From positions 1 to 64,000 of the forward strand of contig CACPBQ010000001.1 of the NCBI GenBank assembly GCA_902632125.1: 64,000 bases of DNA, given 5' to 3'. How positions within the stretch are numbered: the stretch's first letter is position 1; every line of letters starts with the position of its first letter. Shown piece by piece: positions 43,088 to 51,539 of the stretch. The position numbers and the translations under genes were made by a program. The DNA comes from Paracoccaceae bacterium (GTDB taxonomy: Bacteria > Pseudomonadota > Alphaproteobacteria > Rhodobacterales > Rhodobacteraceae). A model generated the notes under the pieces. The model was not told the DNA's origin and did no database searches. It worked only from the letters and a program-made list of their open reading frames with translations.

Positions 43088-43965
43088 GTTTCAAGCTTGT
43101 CAAAGCTTAAGCCAACAATCCAGCCCTCTTCCATAATTTGTTTTCGAAATTTGCAAGGAAGAATAGGAAGCAGTCTACCTTCTTTATTTAAATTTAGCAG
43201 ATTTTCTACTGTTCTGTAAGTTTGATATGCATCCGTGATATCATGGCAAAATACTTTGGAATTAGATTTGATTTCACTATCCAATGGAAACTTATAAAGG
43301 CTAGGGTAAACCTCTCCTAATACAATTTGAGCAGAATTGAAATCCTGATCGAAAGGCCAAACGCACAAATTCTTATAAAATTTTTCTCTTAATTTTTGGA
43401 GGTGAGGTATACCCATTAGGCTCTGTGAACCTACTGCACCAGTTGTAAACAATTTCCATACACTATGAGCTGATCGTGCATATTTTTCGCAAAGCCTAAA
43501 CTCACTTACACTATCTCCTGATCTATCGGTGCCCTTATGCGGCAAACCATCAAGACATAAATTTTGTGGACAACCCCAAAATGGGCCAATTCCTGGAAGC
43601 TTTAGATTTAATCTTTGGGCAACTTCAAATCTATTATTTGAATTGTTGTCATTATCAACAACCTTCCGCTTTAAAAGTTTCCAAATAGAAAAGACATTTG
43701 AGGAAGAAGTAACACTTTCGGAAAAACCCAGTGGATAGCCGAACGCAAAATCAAAGCCAACAAAAATACGCTCTTTTAGAACTAAAGATTTTTCAATCAG
43801 TTTTTCGATGAATATTAAGGCTTCTCGCCGAGTTCGAAAGTATTCTGTGTTTTGCATTTCAAAATTTATTGAATGGCAGATATAAATTGCATCTTTAGTC
43901 GGTTTTTTTGGAGAAGGTTTAGAACGGGCTGACCAATCTACCACGACCAGACGATCAAAGTTCAA
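43084..43965 (-). CDS. Uncharacterised protein embedded in the Moco operon; possible RNase H-like fold
   Basis: LVVVDWSARSKPSPKKPTKDAIYICHS and FVGFDFAFGYPLGF; overlaps moeA and mobB. Confidence 0.6.
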   Translation of the reverse strand: MNFDRLVVVDWSARSKPSPKKPTKDAIYICHSINFEMQNTEYFRTRREALIFIEKLIEKSLVLKERIFVGFDFAFGYPLGFSESVTSSSNVFSIWKLLKRKVVDNDNNSNNRFEVAQRLNLKLPGIGPFWGCPQNLCLDGLPHKGTDRSGDSVSEFRLCEKYARSAHSVWKLFTTGAVGSQSLMGIPHLQKLREKFYKNLCVWPFDQDFNSAQIVLGEVYPSLYKFPLDSEIKSNSKVFCHDITDAYQTYRTVENLLNLNKEGRLLPILPCKFRKQIMEEGWIVGLSFDKLET

Positions 43966-44446
43966 GATAATCCCCTATAAAGTTAGCAATACCAATTGTA
44001 TCATTTAAATCTAAACAAGTTTTATCGATAGGTATTTCTGCATCGGTGGCCAAAGCCAAAATAGTCGGGTCACTATTTGCAATTAAATCTCTATCGAGGT
44101 CTTTCCTGACCACTTCAATTTTTGGATGCTTATCCTGTTTAAAGCCCTCTACAAGTACCAAATCAACTTTTGATAGTTTTTTTATCAAATCTGTGAGTGT
44201 AGGTTGCAACTCATTATAATTCTCGTGCATTAGCACCCAACGTTTTTCTGACGCAACGAGAACCTCCTGGGCCCCAGCTTGCCTATGGCGGAAACTATCT
44301 TTTCCGGGCTGGTCAACATCAAAACCATGATGGGCATTTTTGATTGTAGAAACAGACAGGCTTCGGTTTTTGAACTCTACAACAAGTCTCTCCATCAGAT
44401 GTGTTTTGCCAGAATTTTTCCACCCTGTAATCCCAAATAATTTCAA
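43955..44446 (-). CDS. mobB: Molybdopterin-guanine dinucleotide biosynthesis adaptor MobB
   Basis: GITGWKNSGKTHLMERLV P-loop; STIKNAHHGFDVDQPGKDSFRHRQAGA. Confidence 0.95.
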   Translation of the reverse strand: MKLFGITGWKNSGKTHLMERLVVEFKNRSLSVSTIKNAHHGFDVDQPGKDSFRHRQAGAQEVLVASEKRWVLMHENYNELQPTLTDLIKKLSKVDLVLVEGFKQDKHPKIEVVRKDLDRDLIANSDPTILALATDAEIPIDKTCLDLNDTIGIANFIGDYLEL

Positions 44447-45054
44447 AATATACCGATCCTTCTTTGAGCTTCTTCTAAGTCACTATGCGTATTGATATTA
44501 AAGAAAGGATCATATTTGACTGAAGGAAACAAAACCGTTTTTGCGGAATGTTTATCAGCCCACAGAACTATTTTTCGCAAACCGTCATGAATATTCTTTT
44601 CCAAGTCATCTGCTAACGAAACTGACCATAACCCAAAAGTAGGGTGTCTTACCAACTTGTTATTCTGTTTCGTCGCAGCAATAGAGATTAACGCGTTCTC
44701 CTTTAAACTCACATTTGACAATTTATTCGCCAGATCTGCTGGAAAGAAAGGGGTATCAGAAGCAACTGTGAGGATTGAAGTGAAACCATTTTTTTCGGCA
44801 AACCGCATTCCTGATAAAATTCCAGCCAATGGCCCAAAATATCCCTTTATTGTATCTGGAATGACTTGGATCTTTAAATCTGAAAATCGGCTAAGATCTC
44901 CATTCGCATTCAAGACAATTTTTTCCAACTGATCACTCAAACAATTCGTTATAATTTCCAAGATAGAAGTATCGCCGATATTCAATCTTCCTTTGTCAAT
45001 GCCGCCCATTCTCTGTGCCTGTCCACCTGCTAATATGACACCAAGAGTATTCAA
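44443..45054 (-). CDS. mobA: Molybdenum cofactor guanylyltransferase MobA
   Basis: GVILAGGQAQRMGGIDKG; LTVASDTPFFP. Confidence 0.95.
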   Translation of the reverse strand: MNTLGVILAGGQAQRMGGIDKGRLNIGDTSILEIITNCLSDQLEKIVLNANGDLSRFSDLKIQVIPDTIKGYFGPLAGILSGMRFAEKNGFTSILTVASDTPFFPADLANKLSNVSLKENALISIAATKQNNKLVRHPTFGLWSVSLADDLEKNIHDGLRKIVLWADKHSAKTVLFPSVKYDPFFNINTHSDLEEAQRRIGIF

Positions 45055-45935
45055 GCCAATTTTGATCCTGCGTTATAGGTTTCATCAATATTTTCAGAAC
45101 TAGCTGTCTCAATATCCCAGACTAAACGTTCCTTTCCAGATAAGCATAAAAACCGTTTGCCCCGTAATCTACCGATCAAAGTCATACCCAAGTCGTTAGC
45201 CAACTCGACACCCCAGGCTGTAAAACCTGAACGTGACACTAATATTGGTATCTCCATTAAAGCAGTTTTTATCACCATTTCAGAAGTCAATCGGCCAGTT
45301 GTATATAGAATTTTATCTCCACCAAAATTGTCATTTTCAAACATCCAACCCGCAACTTTATCGACGGCATTATGGCGACCCACATCCTCCATATAGACTA
45401 ATGGAATATTATCTTTACAAAGAACGGTGCCGTGAATTGCTCCAGCTTCAAGATATAAAGACGGAATTAAATTTATTTTTCTAGATAGGTCGTAAAGGTG
45501 TGATATTTTCATTTTTGAAGATGGTAGTTCGATATCTTGCAAACCATCCATTATATCACCGTATATAGTTCCGACGGCGCATCCACTTGTTCTTATTTTA
45601 CGAGATAGTTTTTCCTCGTAATTTGTTTCACGTTTCGTCCTTACGACAACTACATCCAAATCTTCATCGACTTCGATAGAAGTGATCTGATCGGTTTGTT
45701 TTATCATACCCTGATTTTTCAAATATCCCAATGCTAACAGAGATGGGTAATCACCAATTGTCATTGCAGTTACAATTTCCTGAGAATTTAAGTAAATCGT
45801 TAGAGGCCTTTCAGTAACAACAGGTATTTCTGAAATTTCACCGAAATGATCTATACCAGTCACCGAAGCAGTTAACTGCTTATTTTTTGGGTCTGGGCCA
45901 ACGAGTTTACTTTTTTCCCAAGAATTTTTAGACAA
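45051..45935 (-). CDS. fdhD: Formate dehydrogenase accessory sulfurtransferase FdhD
   Basis: TERPLTIYLN; RKIRTSGCAVGTIYGD; MEDVGRHNAVDKVAGW; LYTTGRLTSEMVIK. Confidence 0.95.
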   Translation of the reverse strand: MSKNSWEKSKLVGPDPKNKQLTASVTGIDHFGEISEIPVVTERPLTIYLNSQEIVTAMTIGDYPSLLALGYLKNQGMIKQTDQITSIEVDEDLDVVVVRTKRETNYEEKLSRKIRTSGCAVGTIYGDIMDGLQDIELPSSKMKISHLYDLSRKINLIPSLYLEAGAIHGTVLCKDNIPLVYMEDVGRHNAVDKVAGWMFENDNFGGDKILYTTGRLTSEMVIKTALMEIPILVSRSGFTAWGVELANDLGMTLIGRLRGKRFLCLSGKERLVWDIETASSENIDETYNAGSKLA

Positions 45936-46065
45936 AAAACACTCTTTTTCTTAAATAACTTTACAAAAAACCGTAAACTCGTTTTTATAAGTGTCAACGC
46001 TTTGAAGTTTTAAAACTCGCTGTTTTGGCGAAACCAATTATCTAAAGAGCTTTCACGAATTTGGT

Positions 46066-46200
46066 TTAACTGTTAATTAGAGCTAACAAAACCAACAAAA
46101 CGATACATATTATTATTATATTTGTGCTGTATTTTACGAAACCAGCAAAGGTTTTTTCTTGATCTTTTGTGTCCATTGAACCGTGTTTATGCTCAGACAT
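46066..46200 (-). CDS. aa3-type cytochrome c oxidase subunit IV (bacterial CoxIV), 44 aa, absent from the ORF track
   Basis: Read directly: MSEHKHGSMDTKDQEKTFAGFVKYSTNIIIICIVLLVLLALINS*; matches the HKHGxMD-xxEKTFxGFxK-TM pattern of the family. Confidence 0.88.
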   Translation of the reverse strand: MSEHKHGSMDTKDQEKTFAGFVKYSTNIIIICIVLLVLLALINS

Positions 46201-46284
46201 TAGTTTTTCCTTAAAATTGCTAAATACCCCTGTAAAATCTTTATAAAAGTTTTGATCAGGTTTAAACTATTAAATTATATTATT

Positions 46285-47313
46285 TCATTTTTTTAGTCGA
46301 TACACATAAGCCCCATCGCTATTCATGTCACGAGTGACCATTTTTTTTCTATATAAGTTATTAAGGTGTGCAACCGCTTCCACTAATGCAAGCCCGTATT
46401 CATTTTCATTTATTTTTCGGTTGTAAAGGGCTGGAAAGCATCCAACTGCCGTTTGAGGTTCTTTCAGAAAATCGACTAGCCTAGAGAGCGCACTGTGGTG
46501 GTTTTCTATTAATTGCCTCAATCTGTGCGGGAGTCCAATAAAAGGCAGCTTATGGCCTGGCAAAACAAGTTGGTCATTATTTGCAAATGGCACAAAGTTT
46601 TTACAACTTATAAGCCAATCTTCTACTGGATCAGCTTCTGGTTCAGTTGCATATACTCCTAAGTTGGGACTAATTGATGAAATTATTTGATCACCGGCTA
46701 TAATAAGTGGTTCATCTTCACACCATAACGTCGCATGCTCAGGAGCGTGCCCATTTCCAACTCTCACAATCCAAGAACGATCACCTAAAGTAATTTTCTC
46801 GCTGTCTGTAATACGTCTAAAACCAAGTGGCATTTCAAATACCGAGTCTCCAAAATTGAAGGGCTTTCCGGCAGCACGTTCTTTTACGATTTTTCCATCC
46901 ATACCGGATCTGCGCCAGAAATTTACTATCTCCTCTGTTGGTAATTTTTGATAATCTAATCTTAGCATACGCGCCATAAGCCATGCTGTTCTTGTCATCC
47001 AAAGGACGGCCTTAAATTCTTTTTGGAACCAACCCGCCAAACCGACATGATCTGGATGATGGTGGGTTACAATAATTCTATTTATAGGTTTATTTCCAAA
47101 ATATTTATCAATGATTGAGCGCCATATAGACAAAGTTTTTTTAGACCAAAGGCCAGTATCTATTATTGTCCAACTATCACCTTCATCCACTGCATAGATA
47201 TTGACATGATCTAGAACCATAGGAAGGGGCAACCTAAACCAAAAAATCCCCTTAGATACCTCTATTGGCTCTCCAACTATTGGAGCAGAGTTCCAGGGGT
47301 AATCCAAAGTCAA
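46285..47313 (-). CDS. MBL-fold metallo-hydrolase
   Basis: IIDTGLWSKK; IVTHHHPDHVGLAGWF; GNGHAPEHATLW; LPGHKLPF. Confidence 0.93.
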   Translation of the reverse strand: MTLDYPWNSAPIVGEPIEVSKGIFWFRLPLPMVLDHVNIYAVDEGDSWTIIDTGLWSKKTLSIWRSIIDKYFGNKPINRIIVTHHHPDHVGLAGWFQKEFKAVLWMTRTAWLMARMLRLDYQKLPTEEIVNFWRRSGMDGKIVKERAAGKPFNFGDSVFEMPLGFRRITDSEKITLGDRSWIVRVGNGHAPEHATLWCEDEPLIIAGDQIISSISPNLGVYATEPEADPVEDWLISCKNFVPFANNDQLVLPGHKLPFIGLPHRLRQLIENHHSALSRLVDFLKEPQTAVGCFPALYNRKINENEYGLALVEAVAHLNNLYRKKMVTRDMNSDGAYVYRLKK

Positions 47314-49031
47314 GCTTCCAACATTTCATTGGGCGAAAAGGAATATAAGACTTCACAGCCTTGTTTTGCTTGCTGTAATAATCCTATGTATTCTGGCATT
47401 AAATTTAGAATATAAAATCTAGCCAATTTTGTTCGCGGTCCCACATGCTCCTCTTGAATTGCACTCTTCAAGTGAAAATAACCCCCTAAAACCCTTGCAA
47501 AAGCATTTAAAAACGGAACAGCGCCAGAAAATCTGTCATTTATATTTTTCTGTGAACACATCCATTTGATAGCTTCACGAAGAGCTTTGCTTGCCAGCAT
47601 AACTTCGCCCGCCATTGAAGAAAAATCTTCGGGACAAGATTTGACCGTCTTCTCAATATCATCGACTAAAGAATAAGCAGCCTCGCCCCCATCCAGTAAT
47701 TTTCGTCCTACCAAATCCATGGCTTGGATACCATTTGTACCTTCGTAGATAGTGGTTACCCTAACATCCCGATAATATTGCGCTGCTCCACTTTCTTCAA
47801 TGAAACCCATCCCTCCATGAACTTGCACGCCTAGCTCTGCTACCCGACAACCTGTTTCAGTTCCAAAAGATTTAGCTATTGGCGTCAGGAAGGCTGCTCG
47901 AGATTTCCATCGACCATCTCTTGAAGCGTTACTTAAATCTATTGAAACGGCAGTTTCTAAAGCTAAAGATCTAGCGGCAAAAATATCAGCTTTCATTGTA
48001 AGAAGCATTCGCCGAACGTCCGCGTGATCTAAAATTGTTCCAATTCCTTTTGGTACATTGGTCGTTCCTTGCTTTCTTATTTTTGCATAAGTGAGCGCAT
48101 GTTGATAAGCCCCCTCTGCCGCTCCAATTCCTTGACCTCCAACACCCAACCGAGCGTTGTTCATCATGGTGAACATAGCGCGCATCCCGTCATGACGTTC
48201 GCCTATTAACCAACCTGTTGCTCCATCATATTGCATGACTGCAGTCGGTGATCCATGTAGTCCCAGTTTATGCTCAAGACTTATCACTTTTAATTTGTTA
48301 GCTACGCCTGCTTTACCATCTTGATCTGGAATAAACTTTGGCACAATAAATAGTGATATACCTTTCGTTCCAGGCTTTCCATCTGGTAACCTCGCTAAAA
48401 CTAAATGACACACATTTTCTGAGAAGTCGTTATCACCCCATGATATATAAATCTTTTGTCCAGTGATTGCATAGGAACCGTCACCATTATCGGTAGCTTT
48501 GGAAGAGAGTGCTCCCACGTCAGAACCAGCATGAGGCTCTGTCAAATTCATTGTCCCACACCAGGCACCAGAAATAAGCTTTGGTAAATAAATATCTTTT
48601 ATCATGTCTGAAGCATGGTTTTCTAAAGCCTCTATTTGACCTTGAGTCATTAAAGGATTGAGTTGTAGCGAAAGACATGCTGAAGCCATCATCTCATTGA
48701 CTGCGGTTGTAATTGTCAAAGGTAAACCCATTCCGCCATATTCTGGGTCGGCAGATGTTGACACCCAGCCCCCCTCAGCAATCGCTTTATAACCATCGCC
48801 AAAACCGGGAGAAGTTCTAACAACACCATTCTGCAAAGTCGCTGGATTTAAGTCACCCATTCGCTGCAAAGGCGATAATTTTTCTTCACACATACGTCCA
48901 GCCTCAACCAAGACTGCCGAAACAGTTTCATAGGAAGCCTCTGAAAATTTATCGGTACTCGACACCAAATCATAATTTACTACATGTTTTAAAATATATT
49001 CAAAATCTTCGGTGCAAGCGCGATATACCAT
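47310..49031 (-). CDS. Acyl-CoA dehydrogenase, DmdC (3-methylmercaptopropionyl-CoA dehydrogenase)-like
   Basis: RTSPGFGDGYKAIAEGGWVSTSADPEYGGMGLPLTITTAVNEMM; GTMNLTEPHAGSDVGAL; AQYYRDVRVTTIYEGTNGIQAMDL. Confidence 0.88.
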   Translation of the reverse strand: MVYRACTEDFEYILKHVVNYDLVSSTDKFSEASYETVSAVLVEAGRMCEEKLSPLQRMGDLNPATLQNGVVRTSPGFGDGYKAIAEGGWVSTSADPEYGGMGLPLTITTAVNEMMASACLSLQLNPLMTQGQIEALENHASDMIKDIYLPKLISGAWCGTMNLTEPHAGSDVGALSSKATDNGDGSYAITGQKIYISWGDNDFSENVCHLVLARLPDGKPGTKGISLFIVPKFIPDQDGKAGVANKLKVISLEHKLGLHGSPTAVMQYDGATGWLIGERHDGMRAMFTMMNNARLGVGGQGIGAAEGAYQHALTYAKIRKQGTTNVPKGIGTILDHADVRRMLLTMKADIFAARSLALETAVSIDLSNASRDGRWKSRAAFLTPIAKSFGTETGCRVAELGVQVHGGMGFIEESGAAQYYRDVRVTTIYEGTNGIQAMDLVGRKLLDGGEAAYSLVDDIEKTVKSCPEDFSSMAGEVMLASKALREAIKWMCSQKNINDRFSGAVPFLNAFARVLGGYFHLKSAIQEEHVGPRTKLARFYILNLMPEYIGLLQQAKQGCEVLYSFSPNEMLEA

Positions 49032-49161
49032 CAAAATTCTCCAAAATTTGTTAGTTTCTTTACTTGGCAAATGTTATGTAAAGATTTAATGGACAGTGTC
49101 TTTTGCATACTTCAGACAGCTAAAAAGCTTCAAACAGAACGCAACGTCATAGAGTAACAAA

Positions 49162-50106
49162 TTGAAAACAAAAATTTTCAACACTTCAAGAACCGATTTA
49201 TTGAAAGCAAGCGAACTTATCAAATCCGGCGATACTTTAGCCTTTCCGACTGAAACAGTTTATGGTTTGGGAGCGGATGCTACAAACAAACTCGCTGTTG
49301 CTAAAATTTTCCAAGCGAAAGGGCGACCAAGTTTTAATCCTCTTATAATTCATTGTTCCTCAATTAAGCAGATAAAAACTTTTGCAAAGTGGGGTTCTGA
49401 AGCCCAAATGGTAGCAGACAAATTTTGGCCAGGACCATTAACGATGGTGTTGCCGCTTTTGCCCAACAGTCAAATAGCATCTTTGGCATTAGCCGGGCTG
49501 CAAACTGTAGCTGTTCGAATGCCAGAACACTCTATTGCTAAATCAATTCTTCAACTCTCAAACACACCAATCGCGGCTCCCTCAGCCAATCCGTCGGGCG
49601 CAGTCAGCGCAACGAGAGCCGAGCATGTAGTATCGAGACTAGATGGAAAAATTGGCGGAATTATTTTGGGTAATCCGTCAAAGATAGGACTTGAGAGTAC
49701 CATAATTTGTTTCTTGCCCGAACCAAGTATCTTAAGATTTGGTGCAATAAGTGACACTGATATATCTCAAAAACTTGGCTTGAATTTGAAAAAAACAGTA
49801 GAGAACTCAAAAATATCAGCACCAGGTCAACTTTCATCTCATTATGCCCCCAAAGGCTCTATCCGTTTAAATAGTAAAGTATTTGAAAAAAATGAGGTAA
49901 GCCTTGGGTTTGGTGAAGTTCTTTGCGATTTAAATTTATCCCAAAAAGCAAATTTAACTGAAGCTGCCGCAAATTTGTTTGATTGCCTCCACAGGTTAGA
50001 TGAAATAGGCGCCGAAAAAATTGCTGTTTCACCAATACCTGAAGAAGGAATTGGAATTGCAATAAATGATCGACTTAAAAGGGCTGCGGCACCAAAAAAA
50101 ATTTGA
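49162..50106 (+). CDS. L-threonylcarbamoyladenylate synthase (Sua5/YrdC family)
   Basis: LAFPTETVYGLGADATNKLAVAKIFQAKGRPSFNPLIIH; APSANPSGAVSATRAEHV; TTG start. Confidence 0.94.
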   Translation: MKTKIFNTSRTDLLKASELIKSGDTLAFPTETVYGLGADATNKLAVAKIFQAKGRPSFNPLIIHCSSIKQIKTFAKWGSEAQMVADKFWPGPLTMVLPLLPNSQIASLALAGLQTVAVRMPEHSIAKSILQLSNTPIAAPSANPSGAVSATRAEHVVSRLDGKIGGIILGNPSKIGLESTIICFLPEPSILRFGAISDTDISQKLGLNLKKTVENSKISAPGQLSSHYAPKGSIRLNSKVFEKNEVSLGFGEVLCDLNLSQKANLTEAAANLFDCLHRLDEIGAEKIAVSPIPEEGIGIAINDRLKRAAAPKKI

Positions 50107-50107
50107 T

Positions 50108-50677
50108 TTAGGCACTTCCAAAATTTGAAGAAATTTTTGAAGGTTCAACACCGCTGTTTTTTAGAGAATTTGACCATTTCTTTTCAAAGTTTATGCTGAA
50201 AATTTCTGTATCGTCTAGTTTTCCAAACATCCAGCAATTGCTGGCCAATTCACTTTCTAATTGGCCAGGAGCCCAGCCGGCATAACCTAAAGCTAAAAGT
50301 GCATTCTTTGGACCCAGTCCTCGGGCTAAGTCAGATATGATCGAAAATGAAGCGGTCATTGATAAGGTAGATGTGCACTCTATTGTTTCTTTTTCAGCCG
50401 AATAATCCTGAGAATGCAAAACTACACCTCTATTATTTTCAACCGGCCCACCAAAAAGTATTGGCAAATCCAAAAAAATTTGATCCTTAATTTTCAAATC
50501 TTTACAGATTGATGAAAAAGACAAAGCCTTTAAGGGCTTGTTTATTATTATCCCCATTGCGCCATCTTCCGAGTGCGAACAAATAAAAATAACTGTGTCT
50601 TTAAAAATACTATTATTCATAGACGGCGTTGCCAACAAAATCTGTCCACCAAGGTGATTTAAGTCAATTTTAAACAT
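50108..50677 (-). CDS. YqgE/AlgH family protein
   Basis: GGQILLATPSMNNSIFKDTVIFICSHSEDGAMGIIINKP; GYAGWAPGQLESELASNCW. Confidence 0.93.
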   Translation of the reverse strand: MFKIDLNHLGGQILLATPSMNNSIFKDTVIFICSHSEDGAMGIIINKPLKALSFSSICKDLKIKDQIFLDLPILFGGPVENNRGVVLHSQDYSAEKETIECTSTLSMTASFSIISDLARGLGPKNALLALGYAGWAPGQLESELASNCWMFGKLDDTEIFSINFEKKWSNSLKNSGVEPSKISSNFGSA

Positions 50678-50756
50678 GTAAGTTTTCTCAAAACATCGAT
50701 AGTAATTTATTCTTTTACTAATTGTTGGCAATAAGATAAATTTTTTAAAAAAAGAT

Positions 50757-51539
50757 ATGAAGAAATTTTTATTTACTTTAGTTTTATTTACGTTGAGCAG
50801 TTCCATGGCAACAGGAAGTGCTCTAAAAAAAATAGAAATATTAGAGGGTTGGGTAAAGCCAGACGGTTCTTTACTTTATGGGTTAAAAATTTCGCTTGCT
50901 GAAGGTTGGAAAACATATTGGCATACTCCAGGACCGATGGGTCTAAAACCTGACTTTAATTTTGAAGGTTCTTCCAATGTAAATAGCCTAGACGTTCTTT
51001 GGCCCAGTCCAATAGTTTTTGGCTCAACTGGCTTTGAAAGTATAGGATACCAAAATGAAGTCATTCTCCCAATAGTCATTAAAACGAAAAATAACTCGGA
51101 TCCTATCAATCTTAAAATTAAAGGACAAATTGGTATTTGCTATAATGTTTGCATCCCAGCTGAGTTTGAAACTCAGTCTGTATCAAAAATACTATCTAAC
51201 GATTTAAATACCGATTTGTTGGCAGCTCTGGCCAATTTACCACTTTCGCCTTCTGATCTCGAAAAAAAAGATGCGCGCTGTAACATAACCTTTAGTCCAA
51301 CAGGTTTTAGGATAGAGGCAGATATCCCATTTTTAGAAAGGGCAGATGCTATAATAATTTTTTCAATAATTGATTACGGAAATACTATCACCATCGAACA
51401 ACCCAAGCAGCTTTCCCCAGGGAAAATTATCTCTGCAACTGGCGAGTGGCATGATGAACCAAATTTCGAAATAACCAGTGATTTAATCACAATAACGCAT
51501 CTTTATAAAAATCAGGTTATTGAACAACGAGGTTGTTAA
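50757..51539 (+). CDS. Stand-alone DsbD N-terminal (disulfide reductase) domain protein, secreted
   Basis: Signal peptide; DsbD_N-like GLKISLAEGWKTYWHTPGPMGLKP and GQIGICYNVCIPAEFE. Confidence 0.82.
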   Translation: MKKFLFTLVLFTLSSSMATGSALKKIEILEGWVKPDGSLLYGLKISLAEGWKTYWHTPGPMGLKPDFNFEGSSNVNSLDVLWPSPIVFGSTGFESIGYQNEVILPIVIKTKNNSDPINLKIKGQIGICYNVCIPAEFETQSVSKILSNDLNTDLLAALANLPLSPSDLEKKDARCNITFSPTGFRIEADIPFLERADAIIIFSIIDYGNTITIEQPKQLSPGKIISATGEWHDEPNFEITSDLITITHLYKNQVIEQRGC

